Origin: Bacteroides sp.
Lineage (GTDB): Bacteria > Bacteroidota > Bacteroidia > Bacteroidales > Muribaculaceae
Reading direction: 5' to 3'
Length of the DNA stretch: 64,000 nucleotides
Assembly: GCA_014801535.1 (NCBI GenBank)
Contig: JAAVEA010000020.1
Span: 1 to 64,000, forward strand
The notes beneath the pieces were generated by a model, which saw only the letters and a list, made by a program, of their open reading frames with translations, had not been told where the DNA came from and searched no databases. Shown piece after piece: positions 1 through 7,590 of this stretch. A program made the translations under genes and the position numbers. The first letter of the stretch is position 1, and the number at the start of each line of letters is the position of its first letter.

Positions 1-82
1 ATATATCTCGATTCGGAACCGCTGCTTGTCCTGTGGCAATATTTCATTGTTCTTTGCGCTCCCGGTTTCCCGTTTGCGGTTG

Positions 83-90
83 CAAAATTA
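83..90 (-). promoter_or_regulatory. Bacteroidales -7 box for a gene left of the window
   Basis: The minus strand reads TAATTTTG, matching the Bacteroidota -7 consensus TAnnTTTG. It points left, away from everything in this window, so it probably serves a minus-strand gene that begins before position 1. No perfect TTTG -33 box was seen. The rest of 1-236 is AT-rich and holds no gene that I can support. Confidence 0.4.
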
Positions 91-236
91 CAACCGTTTT
101 TTTCATTACGCAAGTTTTTCCTTAATTATTTTCGTTTTTTAATATCCTTATCCGTTTATTTCGCTGATAATAAATTAAATCAATAAATGTTAAAATATAT
201 TTAGTTTTGTTAATATATATCTACGAAGATAAAAAA

Positions 237-264
237 ATAGCACTACTTTTTCAAGTAATGCTAT
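237..264 (-). terminator. Rho-independent terminator of the acyl-CoA ligase gene
   Basis: An 11-bp stem with one internal mismatch (ATAGCAcTACT / AGTAaTGCTAT) and a 6-base loop lies 30 bp past the ligase stop codon. On the minus strand it is followed by a run of seven T (231-237), the usual form of an intrinsic terminator. Confidence 0.75.
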
Positions 265-293
265 ATTGCTACATTGGGTTGATGTCACAAATC

Positions 294-1958
294 TTAAGAA
301 TAGAGGAAGCGTTTGATGCTTCGCTTGGGTGTTTTTTCAAACTCCTCGTCGAAGATTTTGAAATCTTTCACCTTTGAATAGGCAGGAATATCTTTGTTAA
401 GCACGTCAATATTCTGTGCCATCGTTTTTTCAAGTTTATCTCTATTTATGCCGGCTTTCATGGCCGCATCGAAATCGGGATGAATCAAAGCCACAATCTG
501 ACCATCCTTCTCAATAACGAGCGACTCATTTACGAAAGGAAGATTATTAAGTTTTGCCTCTATCTCTTCGGGATAGATATTTTGTCCGGACGGCCCGAGA
601 ATCATTGTCTTCGAACGACCGAGAATAAAAATGAATCCATCGTTGTCTATTATGCCGCGATCACCAGTATCCATCCATCCATCTTTCTTCATCACCTCCT
701 CTGTGGCTTTAGGATTTTTATAGTAACCCTGCATTACATTCATTCCCTTTACCTGAATATTACCGGGGTCATGTGCCGGATCAGGAGAATCAACGCGAAT
801 CTCCATCCTGTCCACAATCTTACCCACTGAGTGAGGTTTTGTTTTGTCGGATGGTGCATACGAGATTAGCGGGCCACACTCCGTCATTCCATATCCGACG
901 GTCAATGGGAAATTAATTCTTGTAAGGAATTTTTCCACATCAGCATTTAAAGGCGCACCTCCCACGATGATCTCATGCAGGTTTCCTCCAAATGCATCCA
1001 TGAGTTTAGCGCGTATTTTTTTAAGTAATATATCATCAATATAAGGCACTTTCAACAGAAATTTCATCAAAGGCTTCTCAATTACAGGGAAAACCTTGCT
1101 TCTGATAATCTTTTCTATGATGAGAGGTACGGTTATAATAAGTTTCGGACGCACATCAGAGAAAGCCTTGAGAATAATCTTTGGAGAAGGGAGCTTTGTA
1201 AGGAAGTAGCAATGACAACCCTTGCAGATCGGATGAAGCATCTCTACTGTCATCCCATAGAGATGTGCCAAAGGAAGCATATTCACAATTCCATCGCCCG
1301 GTTTGAACCAATCAAGATTATCTATACAGAACCGTATGTTGCTCCAGATGCTTCTGTAAGGGAGCATCACACCCTTTGACATTCCGGTAGATCCGGCCGT
1401 ATAGTTTATGAGTGCAAGATCATCAGGAGAATCCTGGAAATAGTCAAGGTTATCTCTTGAAAAACTATATGGATATTCCTTGCCGAAATATTCATTGATA
1501 TTATTACGTGTGTCGGTGAGTTTCTTGCTTCTCGACAGAGGCATGCCGAACTCACTGATAAAAATAGCCCCTACAAGATCGGTAAGATTCTTTTCATCAA
1601 GATTTTCCCATATGGCTGCATCCACAAAAAGCAATTTAGCCTCGCTATGATTTACAAGATGATGAATGGTGTCAGGCTTAAATTCATGCAGGATAGGAAC
1701 AGCCATTACCCCGGCGGTGAGACAGGAAAGGAACACAACGGCCCAATTTGAAGAATTTTTGCCGCATATTGCCACACGATCACCCTTCTTCACACCAGCC
1801 GCGTCAAAAATGATATGAAGTTTGGCAATCTGTTCGGCAAGATCCTTATATTGATAATTGATTCCTCCCATGTCGGAGAAAGCCATTTTATCCCAATTCT
1901 TTTTTATAGATTCCTTTATGATAGCATTTAAGGAATTTTCTTTTACATTATCTTTCAT
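294..1958 (-). CDS. AMP-binding acyl-CoA ligase (long-chain fatty acid type)
   Basis: A 554-residue adenylate-forming enzyme, expected to activate a fatty acid with ATP and CoA to acyl-CoA in the cytosol. The AMP-binding signature YTAGSTGMSKGV lies near residues 188-199, followed by the GYGMTECGP motif, the DTGDRG motif that binds the ribose, and a C-terminal KTPKRSIKR segment carrying the likely catalytic lysine. No signal peptide or membrane segment is visible. The ATG start gives an N-terminus that aligns with the family. It stands alone with its own terminator. It could instead act on acyl-ACP or aromatic acids; substrate choice cannot be read from the sequence. Confidence 0.85.
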   Translation of the reverse strand: MKDNVKENSLNAIIKESIKKNWDKMAFSDMGGINYQYKDLAEQIAKLHIIFDAAGVKKGDRVAICGKNSSNWAVVFLSCLTAGVMAVPILHEFKPDTIHHLVNHSEAKLLFVDAAIWENLDEKNLTDLVGAIFISEFGMPLSRSKKLTDTRNNINEYFGKEYPYSFSRDNLDYFQDSPDDLALINYTAGSTGMSKGVMLPYRSIWSNIRFCIDNLDWFKPGDGIVNMLPLAHLYGMTVEMLHPICKGCHCYFLTKLPSPKIILKAFSDVRPKLIITVPLIIEKIIRSKVFPVIEKPLMKFLLKVPYIDDILLKKIRAKLMDAFGGNLHEIIVGGAPLNADVEKFLTRINFPLTVGYGMTECGPLISYAPSDKTKPHSVGKIVDRMEIRVDSPDPAHDPGNIQVKGMNVMQGYYKNPKATEEVMKKDGWMDTGDRGIIDNDGFIFILGRSKTMILGPSGQNIYPEEIEAKLNNLPFVNESLVIEKDGQIVALIHPDFDAAMKAGINRDKLEKTMAQNIDVLNKDIPAYSKVKDFKIFDEEFEKTPKRSIKRFLYS

Positions 1959-2005
1959 AGCCTTAGTCTTAGTGCATCAGGGGATGCGATATAGTGTATA
2001 AGCAG

Positions 2006-2037
2006 AACCATGAGACGGTAAATACCGTCTCATGGTT
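2006..2037. repeat. Perfect 15-bp inverted repeat
   Basis: AACCATGAGACGGTA (2006-2020) is mirrored exactly by its reverse complement at 2023-2037, leaving a two-base centre. It lies between the 5' end of the acyl-CoA ligase gene and the 3' end of the desulfidase-like gene. There is no T-run on either strand, so it is either an atypical terminator, an operator upstream of the ligase, or a transcript-end hairpin. Confidence 0.6.
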
Positions 2038-2050
2038 ATAACACATCAGA

Positions 2051-2081
2051 AAAGGGAGAGGTTTAAAAAACTTCTCCCTTT
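2051..2081 (-). terminator. Probable terminator of the desulfidase-like gene
   Basis: A 14-bp stem (AAAGGGAGAGGTTT paired to AAACTTCTCCCTTT with one G-T wobble) and a 3-base loop. It sits 54 bp downstream of the minus-strand stop codon at 2135. The T-run after the stem is short (TTTTC), so termination may be partial. Confidence 0.55.
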
Positions 2082-2085
2082 CACA

Positions 2086-2127
2086 TTAAATCCTTATTAA
2101 TACGGTTTAAATCCTTATTAATACGGT
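2086..2127. repeat. Perfect 21-bp tandem duplication
   Basis: The 21-mer beginning TTAAATCC and ending ATACGGT occurs twice head to tail (2086-2106 and 2107-2127) with no mismatch. It is noncoding, between the desulfidase-like stop codon and its probable terminator. The identity suggests a recent slippage event. Confidence 0.9.
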
Positions 2128-2134
2128 CACTTTT

Positions 2135-3427
2135 TTATTTTTCCACCATAATCTGCAGCACAAGTTTATCGGTCTCCTGCATAGCATCTCTACCTATCAT
2201 GGTCAGGTTATGAATCGTACGGTCTATGTCTGCCGCAACAATTCCCTCTGCCTCCGAAACGCATTTGCCGTTCATGGCAAGCATAGCCGACATAACAGCA
2301 GTAGACACGCCTGATGAGATCTTCATCGCACAGGCAGGCTTCGCTCCGTCGCAGATCATACCCGTAAGATTGGCTACCATGTTCTTTATCGCTGCGCAAA
2401 TACGATTGAAGTCACCGCCCATAAGATATACCAGACCCGCAGATGCTCCGGTAGAGGCGACCACACATCCGCATAATGCAGACAGACGACCAAGACTCTG
2501 CTTTATATAAATGCTTGTAAGATGACTCAATATCAATGCCCGGGTGGTCTCTTCCTCACTCGCATTCATATCTTCTGCATAGGAAATTACAGGCAGAGTG
2601 CATGTGATACCTTGATTTCCGCTTCCGGAATTCGACATCACCGAAATAGGAGCCCCGCCCATTCGGGCGTCGCATGCGGCTGATGTGAGGCAAATGATAT
2701 GTTCAAGCGGAGTGTCACCAAAAAGATGGCGACCGTTATGACGGATTGTCGCACCCAAAGAATGTCCGTAATCGCCCGATAATGCAGTGTCGGCGGCTGC
2801 CTTATTGATTCGTCCCGCTTCCAGAATAAAATCAATCTCATCCAGAGGAGTCTCAGTTGCAAATCTATATACCGTACTCATCGTTAGCTCGATATCGTCG
2901 CCATCCTCAGATGAATCTACGCCTTCATCTTTTACATATAGGACTTCATCATTGAGACGAATCAACACAAAATTAGTGTGAGATCCCGAAATTACAGCTT
3001 CCGCTTTTATCACTTTATCCTCGGAAATCTCCTTATTAGCCACAACTTCGATATGAAGATTTGATGGAGTGCACGGCAGATGACGGATCCTTATACGTCC
3101 TTCATTTATAAATCTGCGTCCTTCTTCAAGAGCTTCAGGAGTGACATCTCGAAGCACTTCAAGCCCATATTCTGATTTCCCAATCAATGCACCGAGCGCA
3201 ACCGCGATAGGAAGACCTATCATTCCCGTTCCGGGAATTCCCACACCCATCGCATTTTTGATTATGTTGCCACTCAGACCAAGTTCAATATAATCAGGTA
3301 GTTCACCGAGTGTTTCTACTGCTTTTGCCACACATAGCGCCACAGCCACAGGCTCAGTGCAACCCATTGCCGGCACAACTTCCCGGCGAATCATTCTTAT
3401 TATTCTTTCACGAGTATCTTTTTCCAT
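2135..3427 (-). CDS. UPF0597 / CyuA-like L-cysteine desulfidase family protein
   Basis: A 430-residue protein of the UPF0597 family (COG3681), related to L-cysteine desulfidase (CdsB, CyuA/YhaM) and to the serine dehydratase alpha subunit. Characterised members use an iron-sulfur cluster to split L-cysteine into pyruvate, ammonia and sulfide. The N-terminal MGCTEPVAVALC motif (about residues 21-32) holds the first conserved cysteine, and further cysteines occur in the C-terminal half (LTSAACDARMGG, CGCVV, MICDGAKPACAMK), as expected for cluster ligation. The length fits the family. It starts with ATG and lies 36 bp downstream of tdk, so the two may be cotranscribed. Cysteine versus serine as substrate is not settled by sequence alone. 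Confidence 0.8.
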   Translation of the reverse strand: MEKDTRERIIRMIRREVVPAMGCTEPVAVALCVAKAVETLGELPDYIELGLSGNIIKNAMGVGIPGTGMIGLPIAVALGALIGKSEYGLEVLRDVTPEALEEGRRFINEGRIRIRHLPCTPSNLHIEVVANKEISEDKVIKAEAVISGSHTNFVLIRLNDEVLYVKDEGVDSSEDGDDIELTMSTVYRFATETPLDEIDFILEAGRINKAAADTALSGDYGHSLGATIRHNGRHLFGDTPLEHIICLTSAACDARMGGAPISVMSNSGSGNQGITCTLPVISYAEDMNASEEETTRALILSHLTSIYIKQSLGRLSALCGCVVASTGASAGLVYLMGGDFNRICAAIKNMVANLTGMICDGAKPACAMKISSGVSTAVMSAMLAMNGKCVSEAEGIVAADIDRTIHNLTMIGRDAMQETDKLVLQIMVEK

Positions 3428-3463
3428 GTTTTTTAGATTGTCAGGTTATGTATTGTTTTCTCA

Positions 3464-4087
3464 TCAATCGAGCGGAAGGCTACCCTGTTTGCTTTTCTCA
3501 ATTTTTTTATTTCGCCAGCACTTTCGACAAACAGACATATAGCGCTCGTTTCCGCCAATCTCAACCACCTCCCCTTCTGTGATAATCTCGCCACGGCCAT
3601 CAATTCGGGCGTTAACAATCGTCTTGCGACCGCAGGAACAAGTGGATTTGATTTCATCTATAGTGTCAGCAATCTCGAACAACCGACGCGAACCTTCAAA
3701 AAGGTGTGTACGGAAATCGGTGCGTAGTCCGTAGCACAACACATTGATTCCATAATCATCTACCAACTGTGCGAGCTGATCCACCTGATCGGGAGAAAGG
3801 AACTGCGCCTCATCCACAAGAATCCATTCGGCATGTGGTAACTTTGCACGCACCTTCTCATTGATCATATCATAAAGGTTAGTCTCCGGATATATCCAGC
3901 CGCATTCACGCTCTATTCCGATACGGCTTCTGATCACATTCTTCTGGTCTCTTGTGTCGACCACCGGCTTGAAACATAGATAAGGCATATTGCGCTCCTC
4001 GAAATTATATGCCGTTGTCAGCAGCATGGCTGTTTTAGCGGAGCCCATTGTGCCGTATTTGAAATATAGTTTTCCAAGTCTTCCCAT
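3464..4087 (-). CDS. tdk: Thymidine kinase (type II)
   Basis: A 207-residue cytosolic salvage enzyme that phosphorylates thymidine to dTMP with ATP. The P-loop GTMGSAKT lies at residues 12-19, the Walker B/catalytic region reads ILVDEAQFL near residue 95, and a CSCG...CRKCW zinc lasso sits in the C-terminal third; these mark the TK1-like zinc-containing family. The length is normal. The ATG start at 4087 gives the family N-terminus just before the P-loop. It is the first gene of a short minus-strand pair with the desulfidase-like gene and faces a 432-bp AT-rich divergent region. Confidence 0.93.
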   Translation of the reverse strand: MGRLGKLYFKYGTMGSAKTAMLLTTAYNFEERNMPYLCFKPVVDTRDQKNVIRSRIGIERECGWIYPETNLYDMINEKVRAKLPHAEWILVDEAQFLSPDQVDQLAQLVDDYGINVLCYGLRTDFRTHLFEGSRRLFEIADTIDEIKSTCSCGRKTIVNARIDGRGEIITEGEVVEIGGNERYMSVCRKCWRNKKIEKSKQGSLPLD

Positions 4088-4519
4088 GGAGTATTATTAT
4101 TTTGTAATCATACAGAGTCATACGATGGTTCGGTCAGCACTCCCAAAATGACTCTCTTCTATAGAATTTACGCGAAATTACTAAGATTTTTTCAATTTAT
4201 AAAAATCCAACGCAATTTTAACCTATTGAAGTCTTTTAAATCCAGTTATTAAACAGCTTGAAAAAATTTAGAGATTTAAACATATTTTATCCACATCGTT
4301 AATTAAATTTAAAAAAATAATAAAACTCTTAACCAACAGAAAAACACTGAATTGTAAAAAATTTAGATTTTTTTGAAAAAAAATGCCATTTTTCGGAACA
4401 ATTTCTAAATAAACTTTGTTTCTAAAACATCAAAGCCAAAATTAAACTTAAAAAGGCATATATAATAATACGAGAGAACAGCCAAATCATAGAGACTTAA
4501 TCATAAAACAGATTTCACT
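4088..4519. other. AT-rich divergent intergenic region
   Basis: About 430 bp without a gene between the divergent tdk and the DoxX-like gene. It is very A/T-rich with homopolymer runs. On the minus strand a TAATTTCG near 4170 could be the tdk -7 box, and on the plus strand TAAACTTTG near 4413 resembles a -7 box with one extra base for the DoxX-like gene. No RNA gene, repeat or riboswitch was recognised. Confidence 0.4.
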
Positions 4520-5107
4520 ATGAGCAGTATAAATGTCATTTCAATCAATCCGGCACAAAGCGCTAAAAGTGCGCTCCATCCTGAAGTGTTTGAACGTATC
4601 GCACGTGAATATCGTGTGGATAGAGAGATGACAAAAATCAATCTGTCGGCAAAAAGATCAATCAATTTTGCTTTTGGTATCAGCAAACGTATTTCTCGCT
4701 CAATGTCAGTAAAACTTCTTGCCGCCCGTGCCGTTGCAGGTGTGGCAATGATAAGTTTTGCGGTTTATCAGGGTTTGAGCATCGCTTCCTTCTCCATGGC
4801 ATGGATGATGTTAATTCTCGGAAGCTCTCTCTTATGCGGACTCTTTACAAGGTTCACTTCCTTGGTTTCATTAGCATTTTTCGGATATGTAGGAATCATG
4901 ACGGCGGTTACAACTGCCACTCCTGATTTCGCAGCTATAATTCCCGCATTGATTTCAATAATCTTCATGGTTGCAGGACCCGGCATCTACAGCATGGATC
5001 AGATAATGCGCAGAGGGATGTTCAGATATGCAAAGCAGCATGCTCGTTCAAAGGCAGTCAAGCTTGCAGAAAACCGACTTTCCTATCGCGCAATGAGATA
5101 TCTCTAA
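4520..5107 (+). CDS. DoxX-like four-helix membrane protein
   Basis: A 195-residue protein of uncertain function. The first 60 residues are soluble and polar, then four hydrophobic segments follow (roughly residues 63-85, 88-108, 112-130 and 133-155), ending in a basic cytoplasmic tail. The size and spacing of the four segments resemble the DoxX/SURF4 fold, but I see no decisive motif. It is the only plus-strand gene between 1 and 22500 and is monocistronic, with its own terminator. Confidence 0.6.
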   Translation: MSSINVISINPAQSAKSALHPEVFERIAREYRVDREMTKINLSAKRSINFAFGISKRISRSMSVKLLAARAVAGVAMISFAVYQGLSIASFSMAWMMLILGSSLLCGLFTRFTSLVSLAFFGYVGIMTAVTTATPDFAAIIPALISIIFMVAGPGIYSMDQIMRRGMFRYAKQHARSKAVKLAENRLSYRAMRYL

Positions 5108-5139
5108 TTCCTCGAAAGTTAAATAAAAATATAAATAAA

Positions 5140-5167
5140 AAGGCGGCATGAGAATTCATGTCGCTTT
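5140..5167 (+). terminator. Terminator of the DoxX-like gene
   Basis: A 12-bp stem with two G-T wobbles (AAGGCGGCATGA / TCATGTCGCTTT) around a 4-base loop, 33 bp after the stop codon, followed by CTGTTTAT. The U-run is weak but the position is right. Confidence 0.55.
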
Positions 5168-5277
5168 CTGTTTATACAAGCCCTGTCAAGATTATGCAGG
5201 GTAAACAACCCCTCCAACGGGAAAAGTTACGTGTCTTTTGCACGTATGATTTTTACGTTATCCGCTAATAAATATCG

Positions 5278-5913
5278 CTATTTCCCGGTATAAGTTTTAC
5301 AATATCTCCTGACTACACATTCCATACACTCCGGTTTACGTGCCTTACACACGTATCTTCCATGAAGTATCAGCCAATGATGAGCCTTCGCAATCAAATC
5401 ATCGGGAAGATATTTAACAAGTGTTCTTTCCGTTTCAAGTGGTGTCTTTGAGTTATTGGTCAGCCCGATTCTGTTGCTTACCCTGAATACATGCGTATCA
5501 ACAGCCATTGCCGCCTTATTCCATACGACAGAGAGCATCACATTTGCAGTTTTCCTGCCCACCCCAGGCAATTTCATCAGATTATCTATATCTGTCGGCA
5601 TCTCCCCATCAAATTCCTCAACCAACATACGGGCAGCCTTTAATAGATGCCTGGTCTTATTGTTGGGGAAAGTTACGCTTTTGATATATTCAAATACCTC
5701 CTCTTCGGAAGAGGAGGCCAGATCGGCAGGCTCCGGGAAACGCTCATAAAGAGCAGGAGTCACCATGTTTATCCGTTTGTCGGTGCATTGAGCCGATAGA
5801 ATGACTGCCAATAAAAGATGAAACGGAGTGTCGTATTGCAACTCCGTTTTAGGATCGGGCATCACCTCCTGAAATGTGGAGATGACGCCCGCATATCTTT
5901 CCTTAATTGTCAT
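5278..5913 (-). CDS. nth: Endonuclease III
   Basis: A 211-residue base-excision repair enzyme that removes oxidised pyrimidines from DNA and nicks the abasic site. The helix-hairpin-helix LPGVGRKTA (about residues 114-122) carries the catalytic lysine, VDTHVFRVSNR carries the catalytic aspartate, and the C-terminus has the iron-sulfur pattern C-x6-C-x2-C-x5-C. All key residues are present and the length is standard. It begins 12 bp after pheS, which implies cotranscription. Confidence 0.95.
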   Translation of the reverse strand: MTIKERYAGVISTFQEVMPDPKTELQYDTPFHLLLAVILSAQCTDKRINMVTPALYERFPEPADLASSSEEEVFEYIKSVTFPNNKTRHLLKAARMLVEEFDGEMPTDIDNLMKLPGVGRKTANVMLSVVWNKAAMAVDTHVFRVSNRIGLTNNSKTPLETERTLVKYLPDDLIAKAHHWLILHGRYVCKARKPECMECVVRRYCKTYTGK

Positions 5914-5925
5914 GATCAGACGTTT

Positions 5926-6951
5926 TTATTTTGCCGCCTCAAATTCGCGCAGGAAACGGACATCGTTTTCACTGAACATGCGAAGGTCTTTAACTTTATA
6001 TTTCAGATTGGTGATTCGTTCTATACCCATTCCGAATGCATAGCCGGTATAAATCTCCGGATCAATACCACACGCTTTCAACACATTGGGATCTACCATT
6101 CCGCAACCAAGAATCTCAACCCATCCCGTTCCTTTACAGAATGCGCATCCTTTACCTCCGCAGATGTCACAGCTTATATCCATCTCGGCAGAAGGTTCGG
6201 TGAATGGGAAATAAGAGGGGCGAAGGCGAATCTTAGTCTCCGGACCGAACATCTGTCGGGCGAAACCCAACAACACCTGTTTCAGATCTGCAAACGAAAC
6301 ATCCTTATCTATGTAAAGTCCTTCTACCTGATGAAAGAAACAATGAGCACGGGCAGAAATCGCTTCGTTACGATACACACGTCCGGGACATACGATTCGG
6401 ATCGGTGGCTGAGTCTTCTCCATTACACGGGTCTGTACGGAAGACGTATGGGTGCGAAGAAGGATATCTGCAGGATTACGCGAAATGAAGAATGTATCCT
6501 GCATGTCGCGAGCGGGATGATCGGGAGCGAAGTTTAGCGATTCAAACACGTGCCAGTCATCTTCGATCTCGGGTCCTTCAGCAATAGTGAAACCCATCCC
6601 CTCGAATATGCGGAGCATCTCGTTCTTTACAATTGACAACGGATGTCGCGTACCCAGCTCAATCGGAGAAGCGGTGCGGGTAAGATCAATCTCCTCCAGT
6701 TCTTTGTCGGCATTTAGAGCAAATGATTCCTTGAGAGCAGCAATCTTCTCTGTAGCAAGATTTTTTAGTTCGTTCACTTTCTGCCCTACCTCCTTCTTAT
6801 GTTCGGCAGGAACATTGCGGAAATCTGCCATAAGAGCCGAGATACTTCCTTTCTTACTCAAATATTTAATACGGAGTTGTTCCACCTCTTCCAATGAACC
6901 AGCTACTACTCCGGCGATCTCTTCCTTAAGTTTCTCTATCTTTTCAAGCAT
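5926..6951 (-). CDS. pheS: Phenylalanine--tRNA ligase alpha subunit
   Basis: A 341-residue class II synthetase subunit that, with PheT (not in this window), charges tRNA-Phe. The N-terminal about 85 residues form the coiled-coil tRNA-binding arm. The catalytic core has the motif 1 region GTRHPLSIVKNEM, the motif 2 region with the TSSVQTRVM stretch, and the motif 3 region FGMGIERI near the C-terminus. The length is typical. A -7 box (7063-7070) lies upstream and nth follows within 12 bp. Confidence 0.96.
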   Translation of the reverse strand: MLEKIEKLKEEIAGVVAGSLEEVEQLRIKYLSKKGSISALMADFRNVPAEHKKEVGQKVNELKNLATEKIAALKESFALNADKELEEIDLTRTASPIELGTRHPLSIVKNEMLRIFEGMGFTIAEGPEIEDDWHVFESLNFAPDHPARDMQDTFFISRNPADILLRTHTSSVQTRVMEKTQPPIRIVCPGRVYRNEAISARAHCFFHQVEGLYIDKDVSFADLKQVLLGFARQMFGPETKIRLRPSYFPFTEPSAEMDISCDICGGKGCAFCKGTGWVEILGCGMVDPNVLKACGIDPEIYTGYAFGMGIERITNLKYKVKDLRMFSENDVRFLREFEAAK

Positions 6952-7062
6952 CTTTACTTGTATTATAGTATTTTCTTATAACAGCAATTCGCTGTTGCCT
7001 TTTGCGATTGAATAAGCGGCCCGTAAAAAAACCGCCTCCCAACCGAAGATAACTTCAATATG

Positions 7063-7070
7063 CAAATTTA
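7063..7070 (-). promoter_or_regulatory. -7 promoter box of pheS-nth
   Basis: The minus strand reads TAAATTTG, an exact TAnnTTTG match, 112 bp upstream of the pheS start. A perfect -33 TTTG was not seen. Confidence 0.5.
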
Positions 7071-7097
7071 CAAATAATTTCCGTAAATCTCGGATAA

Positions 7098-7502
7098 TTA
7101 CACTGTTTTTTTGGATTCCAAGCTTTGTGAATCAAGCAAGAACACCCTGTCTTTCGGTTTGATCAGCGAAATAAAGAAGATGGAGATAAAAACCAAGACA
7201 GCAAAAATATCCCACCATATGCTGAATTTATCCATCGCTATTACTATGAGAAAATAGATTGTATATAACGATGATATTTCGGATAGCCATTTATTTACCG
7301 TAATCTTCGCAGGTTTCTTCACAAACAACCAGACAGTATAGCCTATTATAAGTAACAGTGATGCTGCGCCGCATATAATCGGCACCGTAACATCATTAAA
7401 ACACGGAATCAACAGTATGAATAACTCCATAATAAGCATCATACTATTGATAACTTTGCTGTTGAAAAACGCATAAAGCCGTTTTTGCTTAATAATTATC
7501 AT
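7098..7502 (-). CDS. Small four-helix integral membrane protein, function unknown
   Basis: An unrecognised membrane protein of about 134 residues. Four hydrophobic segments are visible: MMLIMELFILLIP, a segment with IICGAASLLLIIGYTVWLF, one with YTIYFLIVIAM, and one with IFAVLVFISIFFISLI. The reading frame is open up to an ATG at 7577, but that longer start lies beyond the PFOR terminator hairpin (7537-7564) and would translate it. I therefore prefer the ATG at 7502, which begins MIIIKQKRLYAFF. It sits between PFOR and pheS on the same strand. I see no family motif. Confidence 0.5.
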   Translation of the reverse strand: MIIIKQKRLYAFFNSKVINSMMLIMELFILLIPCFNDVTVPIICGAASLLLIIGYTVWLFVKKPAKITVNKWLSEISSLYTIYFLIVIAMDKFSIWWDIFAVLVFISIFFISLIKPKDRVFLLDSQSLESKKTV

Positions 7503-7536
7503 TATATCCTGTTGAAGTTGCTTAAACTTATTTAAT

Positions 7537-7564
7537 AAGAGGGCGACTGAAAAGCCGCCCTCTT
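7537..7564 (-). terminator. Terminator of the PFOR gene
   Basis: A 9-bp GC-rich stem (AAGAGGGCG / CGCCCTCTT) around a 10-base loop, 27 bp after the PFOR stop codon. On the minus strand the stem is followed by ATTAAATAAG rather than a pure T-run, so it may be only partly efficient. It overlaps the longest possible start of the downstream membrane protein. Confidence 0.6.
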
Positions 7565-7590
7565 TATCATTAATCATAAGATTTTTTCAA

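Noticed and set aside
5818..6537. 239-codon plus-strand ORF antisense to pheS
   Set aside because: It lies wholly within nth/pheS, whose products match their families throughout. The antisense product shows no family features.
7566..7577. Start of the membrane protein at 7577
   Set aside because: It would put the PFOR terminator inside the coding region; the ATG at 7502 is preferred, though not proven.
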